The notes beneath the pieces were generated by a model that saw only the letters and a program-made list of their open reading frames with translations, did no database searches and was not told the DNA's origin. DNA of 64,000 nt, taken from Terriglobus sp. RCC_193. GTDB lineage: Bacteria; Acidobacteriota; Terriglobia; Terriglobales; Acidobacteriaceae. The stretch is from the NCBI RefSeq assembly GCF_041355105.1, contig NZ_JBFUPK010000003.1, positions 152,245 through 216,244 on the forward strand. Direction: 5' to 3'. Below are positions 17,250-25,423 of this stretch, in pieces. Positions within the stretch are counted from its first letter, which is position 1. The number at the start of each line of letters is the position of its first letter. Made by a program: the position numbers and the translations under genes.

Positions 17250-17960
17250 ATGCTTATTTCCCGTCCCCGGCGGCGTCCTGCCGGGCCGTCCCTGGTGTCT
17301 GCCCGTAACGTTGTCATTGCTGGACTTGCTGCCCTCTGCGGATTTGCCGCAGCCGCCACGGCGCGGGCCCAGGATACCTTCCGTCCACCACCTCCGGTCA
17401 CCTACACCGAAAAGTATGAAGTCTTTGGTGGTTTCAATTTCCTGAACGGCCAGGCCGGTCAGAACATCCCCAAGCGCTACAACATGGCGGGCGGCGAAGT
17501 GATGGGCACCTACTGGCTTACGCCAAAATGGGGCGCTGCAGCCGATCTTCGCTGGGATGGCGGCACCACGCCTGTCCTGCCCGCAGCGCAATCCACCAAC
17601 CCGAAGATTCAGACGCGGCCTTTCGTCTCGCAGATGATCTACATGGGTGGTGCGCAGTATCACTGGGTCGGAAACCAGCGTGTTGGTGTTAACTTTCATG
17701 CTTTGGCCGGTGCCAGCAGCGGCAATTTTGATCACAGCAACCCGGCGGGGCTTTCTTCGGGAACCTTCTTCAACACCACGGGCCTGTACACCAACCGCAC
17801 CGCGTTCAACGGCGTCGTGGGTACCAGCATTGACTTCAATCGCTCGGCGCGTTGGGCCATCCGCCTTTCGCCAGACCTTGTGTTTGAACACTTCGGCACG
17901 GAGCTGCGTGAGTTCTTCTCCGTCTCCGGTGGTGTGGTCTATCGCTTCGGTAATCGCTAA
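17250..17960 (+). CDS. Outer-membrane beta-barrel protein (porin-like)
   Basis: The 236-residue protein has a long positively charged signal region (VVIAGLAALCGFAAAATARAQD). A mature part follows with alternating polar and aromatic strands: YTEKYEVFGGFNFLNG, KWGAAADLRWDGG, GVNFHALAGASSGNF. It closes with a C-terminal strand FSVSGGVVYRFGNR that ends near an aromatic residue, as small eight-stranded barrels do. That supports insertion in the outer membrane by BAM. GTGGAGGAAC gives a ribosome site for the ATG at 17250. Cargo or role is unknown. A strong bidirectional terminator follows. Confidence 0.75.
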   Translation: MLISRPRRRPAGPSLVSARNVVIAGLAALCGFAAAATARAQDTFRPPPPVTYTEKYEVFGGFNFLNGQAGQNIPKRYNMAGGEVMGTYWLTPKWGAAADLRWDGGTTPVLPAAQSTNPKIQTRPFVSQMIYMGGAQYHWVGNQRVGVNFHALAGASSGNFDHSNPAGLSSGTFFNTTGLYTNRTAFNGVVGTSIDFNRSARWAIRLSPDLVFEHFGTELREFFSVSGGVVYRFGNR

Positions 17961-17984
17961 AACCACTTCACGAGTATGCAAAGA

Positions 17985-18013
17985 AATGCCCGGAGAGTCT
18001 CCGGGCATTTTCT
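17985..18013. terminator. Bidirectional terminator between barrel gene and glgC
   Basis: An 11-bp perfect stem AATGCCCGGAG/CTCCGGGCATT with an AGT loop has T-rich flanks on both strands. It lies between two convergent genes. Confidence 0.92.
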
Positions 18014-18035
18014 TGTTTGCTTAAGACAACAACAC

Positions 18036-19289
18036 TTACCGCGTCTGCATGAACTCCGGGCTTACCGGGTTTTCATACGGCGTGATGTCGCGCGTCACCA
18101 CGGTAATGCCACTCGGCGTAACGTGATACTTCTTGCGATCTTCGTTGCTGTCATAGCCAATGACCGTGCCATCCGGAATATGTGCGTCACGATCAATAAT
18201 GGCGCGGCGAATACGACAGTGGCGGCCGATATTCACGTGGTTGAAGATCACGGACGAATCGATATCTGAGAACGAGTTCACACGCACATCCTGCGAAAGC
18301 ACGCTTCCGCGCACCGCAGACCCGGAGATCACGCAGCCAGGCGAAATCACGGAGTTGATCGCCATGCCCGTGCGTCCCATCTCGCCGAAGACAAACTTCG
18401 CCGGAGGATACTGTGTGGGCCGCGTCCGCATGGGCCAGTCACGATCATAGAGGTTGAAGATAGGACTTACCGACGCGATATCCAGATTCGCCTCGTAGAA
18501 CGAGTCCAGCGTACCCACGTCACGCCAGTAGAGAGCCTCTTTACGGTTCTCGTCGACGAAGTTATACGCAGAAACTTTGTAGCGCCCCAGCAGACTCGGC
18601 AGGATGTTGTGACCGAAATCGTGCTTGGAATCGGTCTTCTCCGCGTCCACCATTAGTTCCGGCAGCAACACGTCCGTATTGAAGATGTAAATGCCCATGG
18701 AAGCATCCACCTTCTCTGGGTTGAAGGGTGACCGGATGTTGGTGCTCTTCGGCTTCTCCTGGAAGCCGATCACCTCACCGCTGCTGGACACTTCCACCAC
18801 ACCGAAGCCCGCTACTTCGCCGGGATCGACCGGCAGCGTGGCAATGGTGCATGCCGCACCGCTCTGCACATGCTGATCCATCATCAGGCCATAGTTCATC
18901 TTGTAGATATGGTCGCCGGAGAGGATGATCACGTGCTTTGGCTCTTCCGAGCCAATGGAATAAATGTTCTGATACACCGCATCTGCCGTGCCCTGATACC
19001 AGCTCTTGTTTACACGCTGCATGGGCGGCAGAATTTCAATGAACTCACCCAGTTCATTCGCCACGACCGTGCCCCAGCCTTCGCGGATGTGGCGATTCAG
19101 GCTCAGCGCCTTGTACTGCGTCATGATGTAGACCTTGCGCAGGCCACTGTTGATGCAGTTTGAGAGCGTGATGTCGATGATGCGATATTGCCCGCCGAAT
19201 GGGACCGCGGGCTTTGCGCGTTCCTTGGTCAGCGGAAACAGACGTTCGCCAGCGCCCCCCGCCAGCAATACTCCAAGCGTATCTTTCAT
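18036..19289 (-). CDS. glgC: Glucose-1-phosphate adenylyltransferase
   Basis: GlgC makes ADP-glucose, the donor for glycogen synthesis. The 417-residue protein opens with the pyrophosphorylase motif VLLAGGAGERLFPLTKERAK and PAVPFGGQYRIIDITLSN. It contains GTADAVYQN and LSGDHIYKMNYG, the glucose-1-phosphate region GFQEKP and YWRDVGTLDSFYEAN. A left-handed beta-helix C terminus follows (SVISPGCVISGSAVRGSVLS). GGGGATGAGTG precedes the ATG at 19289. No other glycogen gene is adjacent, so it is transcribed alone or with the small genes upstream. Confidence 0.97.
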   Translation of the reverse strand: MKDTLGVLLAGGAGERLFPLTKERAKPAVPFGGQYRIIDITLSNCINSGLRKVYIMTQYKALSLNRHIREGWGTVVANELGEFIEILPPMQRVNKSWYQGTADAVYQNIYSIGSEEPKHVIILSGDHIYKMNYGLMMDQHVQSGAACTIATLPVDPGEVAGFGVVEVSSSGEVIGFQEKPKSTNIRSPFNPEKVDASMGIYIFNTDVLLPELMVDAEKTDSKHDFGHNILPSLLGRYKVSAYNFVDENRKEALYWRDVGTLDSFYEANLDIASVSPIFNLYDRDWPMRTRPTQYPPAKFVFGEMGRTGMAINSVISPGCVISGSAVRGSVLSQDVRVNSFSDIDSSVIFNHVNIGRHCRIRRAIIDRDAHIPDGTVIGYDSNEDRKKYHVTPSGITVVTRDITPYENPVSPEFMQTR

Positions 19290-19430
19290 TCACTCATCCC
19301 CAGGCGGACCTCAAAGGCTTCAGCGAAACATTAGACAGACACTACCAGTCTGCGCAAGTCGGAAGCTTTCACCCACTGATCCCTTCGATGCAGAATCCGA
19401 CAACCGCGGCAGGAGTATAGCGCGATGAGA

Positions 19431-19721
19431 TTACGATTCGCTTTCTTCTGGATCAGCAGGTTCGTCAGGCAATGAGATGCGCAGCGACTTCAGAAACGAA
19501 ACATCATTCCGCGTGAAAGTTTCCCCCGGCTGCGTAACCTCTTCCGCATCGTCATCCTCGCTGACTTCATTCAGGCCAATGGTGGCCTCCAACATCAGCA
19601 GGACATCAAAACCCTCTTCACGGATTTCCCGCACCACGCCGGATATCTGTTCTGACTCCGAGACGGATTCGTGAATGGCCTCGCCCAGTTGCTGAATCAG
19701 TTCCTTGATGCGTCCGTTCAT
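19431..19721 (-). CDS. Small acidic protein, unknown
   Basis: The 96-residue acidic protein has an N-terminal amphipathic helix (RIKELIQQLGEAIHESVSES) and an acidic middle (EVSEDDDAEEVTQPGETFTRND). It ends with a segment rich in Asp, Glu and Ser (LPDEPADPEESES). AGGAGG lies six bases before the ATG at 19721, an excellent ribosome site, so this is a credible gene. No family is recognised. It is one of a run of minus-strand genes reaching from 20566 to glgC. Confidence 0.7.
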   Translation of the reverse strand: MNGRIKELIQQLGEAIHESVSESEQISGVVREIREEGFDVLLMLEATIGLNEVSEDDDAEEVTQPGETFTRNDVSFLKSLRISLPDEPADPEESES

Positions 19722-19857
19722 CTCGCCTCCTCCTGCGTTACCGTCAAGTGCGGTCCGAACTGTCCGGAAGCGCATCGTGCAAGTGCAGTGTTCTCTACCT
19801 TACGCGGGCAACTCTCCCATCGCAATCGGGCATCGCGTGAGGAAATGTCGTCCGTTT

Positions 19858-20019
19858 TTATGCCTGCGTATGATGATCGGACCAGGCCGTTTCCAGTTGC
19901 CGTGCCAATTCCTGCACGACCTCTGTGCGCTTCGGGCCCCACACAATCCATCCCGCCGCCGCAGCACAGACACCACCAATCACAAACAACGATTTCTTCA
20001 GCGCCATACTCTTATCCAT
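19858..20019 (-). CDS. Small membrane protein of 53 residues, unknown
   Basis: Reading the minus strand from ATG at 20019 gives MDKSMALKKSLFVIGGVCAA, a continuous hydrophobic span to AGWIVWGPKR, then a charged tail TEVVQELARQLETAWSDHH ending at a TAA at 19858. The layout (positive head, one helix, acidic-basic tail) is that of a genuine small inner-membrane protein. An internal ATG at 20007 is an alternative start. It lies between two other small minus-strand genes. Confidence 0.6.
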   Translation of the reverse strand: MDKSMALKKSLFVIGGVCAAAAGWIVWGPKRTEVVQELARQLETAWSDHHTQA

Positions 20020-20098
20020 TCCTCATTGTTGGACGCGCAAGATCACTTTCCGCATTTCATTCCATGAGATGCAGAGAAGCCAAAGGTGATGTCCACCA

Positions 20099-20566
20099 TC
20101 AGGCGCGGCGGGCCCGCACAAAGCTGCTCACGCTGAAATAGCCGAACAACAAAGCCAGCACACAGAAGGCATAAAAGCGGTGACGATCATCCGCAATGGC
20201 ACTCATCGCGTTGTGTCGCGTCTTCCACGTGGCTGCTGAGAATGACAGCGCAAACAACGCGAAGAAGCTCCCCGTAAGTTCATGCCACAGCGCCTTCGAC
20301 GCACGTTTCAGCGGAGCCGCCACACCTTGCCTGGCTGCCGCAGCCGCCTGCGAAAAGTCTGGCCGAACCGTGGCAACGGAGCGCGAGACAGGCCGTTGCA
20401 CCACACGCTCTGCACGAGGCGGAATCACTTGTGGTTGAGGTGGAGAAGTTGGCCGTGATGGCGCTTCTGGCGACGGAGAAGTAGCCGCATCGACTGCCTC
20501 CAGGGCAGTGCGTGCCGCCATGCGGGCTCCGCGTCCAAGCACACGTCCAAAACGTTCCCGATCCAT
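20099..20566 (-). CDS. Small membrane protein with Pro-rich linker, unknown
   Basis: The product is 155 residues. The N-terminal basic segment MDRERFGRVLGRGARMAART precedes a Pro/Ser-rich linker (residues about 30-60). An amphipathic stretch (LKRASKALWHELTGSFFALF) leads into two hydrophobic segments, the second FYAFCVLALLFGYFSV. The C terminus is basic. It looks like a peripheral or double-span membrane protein. I do not recognise it. ATG at 20566 has no strong ribosome site. Confidence 0.6.
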   Translation of the reverse strand: MDRERFGRVLGRGARMAARTALEAVDAATSPSPEAPSRPTSPPQPQVIPPRAERVVQRPVSRSVATVRPDFSQAAAAARQGVAAPLKRASKALWHELTGSFFALFALSFSAATWKTRHNAMSAIADDRHRFYAFCVLALLFGYFSVSSFVRARRA

Positions 20567-20643
20567 GCAGACATTGTACGGAGATCACACCGGATGTTGC
20601 GACATTCGTAAGGAAACGCGCTGGAAAGCAACCAATCCGATAT

Positions 20644-21123
20644 TCAGGACCGTGCTACGGTCTTCGCCTTGGCCGCAAGACCGATCTTCTTCAAGGCCTC
20701 GCGCACCGGCCCGCGCATGGTCGCGCAGACACCCGCCATGACCTCTTCCAGATCCAGTTCATGCTGCGCGAAGATGCGGCGGATCACCCTGCGGCCCTCT
20801 TTGGTCAGGTCCACAGTACGGACACGCTTGTCCGTTGTGCCGCTACATCGCGAAACATACCCCAGCTTCTCCAGCCGGTCGACCGCAGCAGTCATGGAGG
20901 GATTCGCCAGCAGCACCTTCTCACCGATCTGCGACATGCTCATGGGTCCCTTGTGCATCAGGGCCTCCATGATCATGAAGTCGCTCAGACCGATGTCCTG
21001 CGCCGCCACGGTGCTTTCGATATACGCCTCCATGGAACGGTACGCCTTCATCATCACGAGCCATAGGCTGGCTGCCGATGTAAAGTGCGTTTCGCTCGTT
21101 TCGGATTCGTGCATCGTCTGCAT
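20644..21123 (-). CDS. MarR-family transcriptional regulator (MhqR-like)
   Basis: The 159-residue winged-helix repressor has the MarR layout: an N-terminal dimerisation helix and the helix-turn-helix SMSQIGEKVLLANPSMTAAVDRLEKLGYV. The wing SRCSGTTDKRVRTVDLTKEG and long C-terminal helices follow. In Bacillus, MhqR represses mhqO, mhqD and partners and is released by quinones and azo compounds. Here the gene is last in a minus-strand run behind an mhqD-like and an mhqO-like gene, 19 bases after the former, so autoregulation is likely. GGAG precedes the ATG at 21123. Identity of the inducer is inferred from context. Confidence 0.85.
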   Translation of the reverse strand: MQTMHESETSETHFTSAASLWLVMMKAYRSMEAYIESTVAAQDIGLSDFMIMEALMHKGPMSMSQIGEKVLLANPSMTAAVDRLEKLGYVSRCSGTTDKRVRTVDLTKEGRRVIRRIFAQHELDLEEVMAGVCATMRGPVREALKKIGLAAKAKTVARS

Positions 21124-21142
21124 GCGCTTTCTCCATCTTCTG

Positions 21143-21796
21143 CTAGTTCGTTGAATTCTGCGAAAAAACCTTCTGGAGAAGGATACGCGCCTGCTCCAGT
21201 TCTTCCGCGCTTACGTTGTGCGGTTTTCCAGGATAACGATGTAATGAAACTTCCGCGCCCATCCGCTTCAGCTCTTCTACAGACTCCTCCACACGCACAA
21301 AAGGTATGTGCGGATCAGGGTCGCCGCATAAAAATAATGCGGGCGTGCCTGCCAGATCGCCGTCGTGATGCAGATCGCTTCCTAGCGGCCCAATCAAGCC
21401 GCCAGTAAAAGCGATCAAACCCGCATACCGCGCAGGATTGGACGCCACGAACTCCGACGCCAGGCATGCACCCTGTGAAAAACCTGCAATGACAATGCGC
21501 GCTGTGGGAATACCACTGCCCACAAGCCCATCGACGACACGCTTCACCTTTGTCAAAGCCGAAGAAAGATCCGGCTCATTCATTTCGCGTGGCGCAATGA
21601 ATCGCTGCGGATACCAGACATTGCCCGCAGCCTGCGGCGCAACGAACGCCAACTTCATATCCATAAAAGCGCGCGACAGCCCCAGAATGTCTCCCGCGCT
21701 GCTGCCGCGGCCATGCAGCAGCACAACGGCTCCTGCGGCCTCCTTCAGAGGCTCGCCTGCCGTGTAAACCGGGCTCAAATCATGCGGTCCCTGCAT
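21143..21796 (-). CDS. Carboxylesterase/phospholipase-type alpha/beta hydrolase (MhqD-like)
   Basis: The 217-residue alpha/beta hydrolase belongs to the carboxylesterase/YtpP-MhqD branch. It has oxyanion residues near LHGRGSSAGDILGL, nucleophile elbow GFSQGACLA, acid residue in CGDPDPHIPF and catalytic His in GKPHNVS. ATG at 21796 has AGGGAG eight bases upstream; an in-frame TTG at 21802 is less likely. It sits between the dioxygenase and the MarR regulator in one probable operon. Its physiological substrate is unknown; esters or thioesters formed during quinone or electrophile stress are a plausible inference. Confidence 0.85.
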   Translation of the reverse strand: MQGPHDLSPVYTAGEPLKEAAGAVVLLHGRGSSAGDILGLSRAFMDMKLAFVAPQAAGNVWYPQRFIAPREMNEPDLSSALTKVKRVVDGLVGSGIPTARIVIAGFSQGACLASEFVASNPARYAGLIAFTGGLIGPLGSDLHHDGDLAGTPALFLCGDPDPHIPFVRVEESVEELKRMGAEVSLHRYPGKPHNVSAEELEQARILLQKVFSQNSTN

Positions 21797-21829
21797 TCTC
21801 AATCTCCCTTCTTCGCGGAGAGGACGGCC

Positions 21830-22813
21830 TTACGCCGTCACCGCCGTCTTCGACGACTGCTTCAATTCCACCGGCATCAACCGGCGTTCAATCTGATCAA
21901 GCAGCCCCTGGTGCATCTTCGGTACACGCAGCGCCTCCCCAAGTGTCTCCACCGGCTCATCAATCGCAAAGCCCGGAAGATCCGTCGCCATCTCAAACAA
22001 CACACCACCCGGCTCGCGGAAGTAGATGGAGTGGAAGTAATCGCGATCCTGCACCGTGGTCACCGGCAGATGCTTCAGAATCTCCTCTCTCCATGCAAGC
22101 TGCGAGGCATCATCCGGCGTGCGGAACGCGATGTGATGCACCGACCCCGCACCGCTACGTCCATAACCAGCATTTGGGTTCACCACCACATCCATGTGGT
22201 TGCCCAATGCCGCACCTTCTGGCGCTGCATAACGAATGCGGTCACCATCGCGGCCAGTTTCAGCGAAGCCCATCCATGCCAGCGTATCTGCCGTCGCCTT
22301 TTCACTGCGGTGCAGCATGGTCACGCCAAAGAAGCCGCGAATGCTGTGTTCCGCAGGCACGTCCGCATACCGCGGTACTTTCGTCGCCGCAGGAGCATCT
22401 GCATGACCCACAATCTCCAGCTTCATGCCATCCGGATCAGCAAACGTCAGCACATCTTCCGCGCCGTTAAAGCGCAGACCGGTGTGTTCCACCAGAACGC
22501 CCTCCTCCGTAAGCCGCTTCTCCCAGTAAGGGATGGAAGCCGTCGGCACAGAGAATGCCGTGTGCGTCACTTCACCCGCGCCTGCAAGTCCACGACGTGC
22601 ACCCGGCCAGGGGAAGAACGTAAGGATCGTCCCCGGCGTGCCGGCATCGTCACCAAAATAAAAGTGATACGTCCCCGGATCATCAAAATTCACGGTCTTC
22701 TTCACCAGCCGCAGACCCAACACCTGCGTATAGAAATCCAAGTTGCGCTGCGGATCAGAAGCAATCGCCGTCACATGATGCAGCCCTTGGATCTTCGCCC
22801 GTTCGGTAGCCAT
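21830..22813 (-). CDS. Ring-cleaving dioxygenase, VOC family (MhqO-like)
   Basis: This 327-residue protein has two tandem vicinal-oxygen-chelate modules. Its start IQGLHHVTAIASDPQRNLDFY and later RGFFGVTMLHRSEK and GSVHHIAFRTPDD place it with the MhqO/MhqA hydroquinone-specific extradiol dioxygenases. Metal ligands are two histidines, as in LHHVT and VHHIAF, and a glutamate in GGVLFEMATD. It probably opens hydroquinone or catechol rings using Fe(II). ATG at 22813 follows GGAGGG by eight bases. It is first in the minus-strand unit with the hydrolase and the MarR regulator. Confidence 0.9.
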   Translation of the reverse strand: MATERAKIQGLHHVTAIASDPQRNLDFYTQVLGLRLVKKTVNFDDPGTYHFYFGDDAGTPGTILTFFPWPGARRGLAGAGEVTHTAFSVPTASIPYWEKRLTEEGVLVEHTGLRFNGAEDVLTFADPDGMKLEIVGHADAPAATKVPRYADVPAEHSIRGFFGVTMLHRSEKATADTLAWMGFAETGRDGDRIRYAAPEGAALGNHMDVVVNPNAGYGRSGAGSVHHIAFRTPDDASQLAWREEILKHLPVTTVQDRDYFHSIYFREPGGVLFEMATDLPGFAIDEPVETLGEALRVPKMHQGLLDQIERRLMPVELKQSSKTAVTA

Positions 22814-22838
22814 TGTCTTAACCCTCCGCAATAATTGA

Positions 22839-22850
22839 TTCGACATCGAA
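22839..22850. promoter_or_regulatory. Candidate MarR operator upstream of the mhqO-like gene
   Basis: The imperfect palindrome TTCGA-CA-TCGAA lies 26 bases upstream of the mhqO-like start. It resembles the TCGA-rich boxes bound by MhqR-type repressors. Only five base pairs per arm are present, so this is tentative. Confidence 0.4.
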
Positions 22851-22880
22851 AGAAAAGATTCATCCACCGCCCCCCACAGG

Positions 22881-23066
22881 TCCGTCATCCTGAGCGGAGC
22901 GTAGCGCAGCCGAAGGACCTGCTTTCTTCTGTGCCCACTACGATTCTTACGGAGACAAGAACACGCCAGGTTGAGGAAGAGGGATGCTTTCACCTAAGCA
23001 CTCCAGTATGGGAGAAGAAAGCAGGTCCTTCGACTGCGCACTTCGTGCTTCGCTCAGGATGACGGA
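22881..23066. repeat. Inverted pair of intergenic GTCATCC-type modules
   Basis: The module beginning TCCGTCATCCTGAGCGGAGC (22881-22929) is repeated in opposite orientation (23014-23066), with an 84-base spacer. The arms share most of about 50 positions. Together they would form a large imperfect hairpin between the divergent mhqO-like and GH92 genes. The spacer holds no gene. Confidence 0.85.
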
Positions 23067-23120
23067 AGTGCATGGTGGAACGAGTTGCTGAGAGTACACC
23101 GAACACGATAGCGTTCCGCC

Positions 23121-25355
23121 ATGGTCCGGTTTTGCAAACGATTCGTCTTCTGCCTGTCGCTGTTCTGCGCTCTCTCCGCAGTCGCTCAAAAAGATGTTGT
23201 CAATGAAGTGAATCCACTCATCGGTACGGGCAGCGGCCCCATCGGTTACGGCGGCACCATGCCCTTTGTGACCGCGCCCTTCGGCATGACGAATTGGACC
23301 CCGCAGACGCGACAGAACCGCCTCAGCGTTACCAGCTACGAGTACAGTGACAAGACCATCCAGGGCTTCATGGGCACGCACCAGGCCGCCATCTGGATGG
23401 GCGACTTCGGCTACGTCACCCTGATGCCTGAGATCGGCGCATTGAAAACCACACCCGAAGCCCGCGCGCTCGCCTACGACCATGCACATGAAACCACGCA
23501 TCCAGACTTCTACAGCGTGGACATGAAGACGCAGGACGGCAAAACCATACACGCCGAGATGACCGCGACTGAGCGTTGCGCCTACCTGCGCTTCACCTTC
23601 CCTGCTGGCGTGGAACCGCGCATTCTGCTGGAAGCGTCACGCCCAAAGATTGACGGCAAAGTCAGCATCACCAATGGCGAAATCACCGGCCAGAACCCGC
23701 ACCGTATCGACAACAACCTTGGACCATTCGCTCTGCCAAACTTCAGCGGCTACTTCGTTGCGCAGTTCCACCAGCACACCACCGGCGGCGACACCTATGG
23801 CCTGAACACAGCCGCTGCCCACGGAGCCTCTGTCACCTTTGCTAAGACAACCGCGCCTACCGTGATTGAAATGCGCATCGGTACCTCGTTCCTCAGCATC
23901 GATCAGGCGCGCGAGAACATCGCCAAAGAAATTCCCACATGGAATTTCGCCACCACACGCCAGAAGCTCCACGCTACATGGCAACAGAAGTTAGGCAACT
24001 TAACCATTGCAGGCGCCACGCAGGACGAGCGCACCACAGCCTACACCGCGCTGTATCATGCGCTGCTGTATCCACGCGTGTTCTCGGAATATGGCCGCTA
24101 TTACAGCGCCTTTGACGACACCGTTCACAACGGCTCGTCGTACACGGACTACTCCACGTGGGATACCTTCCGCGCAGAACACAGCCTGCTGACACTCGTC
24201 GCACCGGAACGTATTGACGGCATGATTACCGCGCTGCTGCAGGATTACAAAGAGGGCGGATGGATGCCCAAGTGGCCCAATCCCAGCTACACCAACATCA
24301 TGATCGGCACGCACGCCGACAGCATGGTGGCGGAAGCCATCCGCAAAGGCTTCCACGGCTTTGATCGTGAACTGGCATGGAAGGCCGTCTACAAAGACGC
24401 CATGTCACCGCCCGATGGCGACACCACACGCCGCTGGCTGGACCGTGAAGAGCACACTCCCTATGAGGCGCGCGCTGGCCTGACCTACTACAAGCAGCTT
24501 GGCTTTATCCCCACCGATAAGACCGACGAAGCCACCAGCCGCACATTGGAAGACAGCTATGACGACTGGTGCGTGGCGCAAGTGGCGAAAGCGGTTGGCC
24601 GCATGGACGACTACCGCTTCTTCCTGAAGCGCTCATTGAACGACCGCAACCTTTTCGACAAGACCAACAACCTGATGCGCGGCAAAACCTCTGACGGCAA
24701 GTGGGCACCGCTTGGCGGCAGTAAAGACACCAACGGCAACCGCAGCGTCTCCGGATGGACTGAAGGCGACGCATGGGTCTACACGTGGTCGCCCTTCCAT
24801 GACATCGCCGGAGTGGAAAGGCTGATGGGCGGCGCAGAGATCGCCAGCAAGCAGATTGATCAGCACTTCGCAGGTAACCACAACGTCCATAAGAACGAAC
24901 CCAGCCACCACTACGGCTACCTGTATGACTTCACCGGCCAGCCCTGGAAGACGCAGGCCAGGGTCCGTGAAATTGCATACAAGGAATACGCCAACCAACC
25001 CGCGGGTCTGGACGGTGACGATGACTGCGGCCAGATGTCCGCGTGGTACCTGTTCACCGCACTCGGCATGTATCCGGTAAATCCCGCCAGCGGCGACTAC
25101 ATGATCGGCAGCCCCATGTACGGCCGCATGAGCCTCAAACTGGCCAATGGCAAGACCTTCACCGTCATCGCAGATAACAACAGCCGCAGCAACGTCTACA
25201 TCCAGTCCGCCACACTGAACGTCAAGCCGCTGGACAAGCCCGTCATCACATGGAAACAGATCCAGTCCGGCACCACGCTTCACGTCATCATGGGGGCAAA
25301 GCCCTCCAGGTGGGCGTCTGCATGGCGTCCATCGTTTCCGGAAGATGCCTTGTGA
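23121..25355 (+). CDS. GH92 family alpha-mannosidase (probable alpha-1,2-mannosidase)
   Basis: GH92 enzymes are calcium-dependent exo-alpha-mannosidases acting on mannans and N-glycans. This 744-residue protein begins with a signal peptide (FCLSLFCALSAVAQ). Its N-terminal beta-sandwich starts VNEVNPLIGTGSGPIGYGGT. The (alpha/alpha)6 domain has WDTFRAEHSLLTLVAPER, NPSYTNIMIGTHADSMVAEA, the NEPSHHYGYLYDF segment and the diagnostic GLDGDDDCGQMSAWYLFTAL. The end (WRPSFPEDAL) runs on for some residues beyond the usual beta-strand finish. The GH76 enzyme at 35.9 kb is a natural functional partner. No good ribosome site is visible at 23121. Confidence 0.93.
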   Translation: MVRFCKRFVFCLSLFCALSAVAQKDVVNEVNPLIGTGSGPIGYGGTMPFVTAPFGMTNWTPQTRQNRLSVTSYEYSDKTIQGFMGTHQAAIWMGDFGYVTLMPEIGALKTTPEARALAYDHAHETTHPDFYSVDMKTQDGKTIHAEMTATERCAYLRFTFPAGVEPRILLEASRPKIDGKVSITNGEITGQNPHRIDNNLGPFALPNFSGYFVAQFHQHTTGGDTYGLNTAAAHGASVTFAKTTAPTVIEMRIGTSFLSIDQARENIAKEIPTWNFATTRQKLHATWQQKLGNLTIAGATQDERTTAYTALYHALLYPRVFSEYGRYYSAFDDTVHNGSSYTDYSTWDTFRAEHSLLTLVAPERIDGMITALLQDYKEGGWMPKWPNPSYTNIMIGTHADSMVAEAIRKGFHGFDRELAWKAVYKDAMSPPDGDTTRRWLDREEHTPYEARAGLTYYKQLGFIPTDKTDEATSRTLEDSYDDWCVAQVAKAVGRMDDYRFFLKRSLNDRNLFDKTNNLMRGKTSDGKWAPLGGSKDTNGNRSVSGWTEGDAWVYTWSPFHDIAGVERLMGGAEIASKQIDQHFAGNHNVHKNEPSHHYGYLYDFTGQPWKTQARVREIAYKEYANQPAGLDGDDDCGQMSAWYLFTALGMYPVNPASGDYMIGSPMYGRMSLKLANGKTFTVIADNNSRSNVYIQSATLNVKPLDKPVITWKQIQSGTTLHVIMGAKPSRWASAWRPSFPEDAL

Positions 25356-25423
25356 TGACGTCAAACGCGCGGCAGCAACAGACAGCTTTCACGCATACGA
25401 ACGGATATGCTCGTACTATCGCG

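Noticed and set aside
19718-19951. 77-codon minus-strand open frame
   Set aside because: It overlaps the ribosome site and start of the better-supported 96-residue gene and has no plausible start signal.
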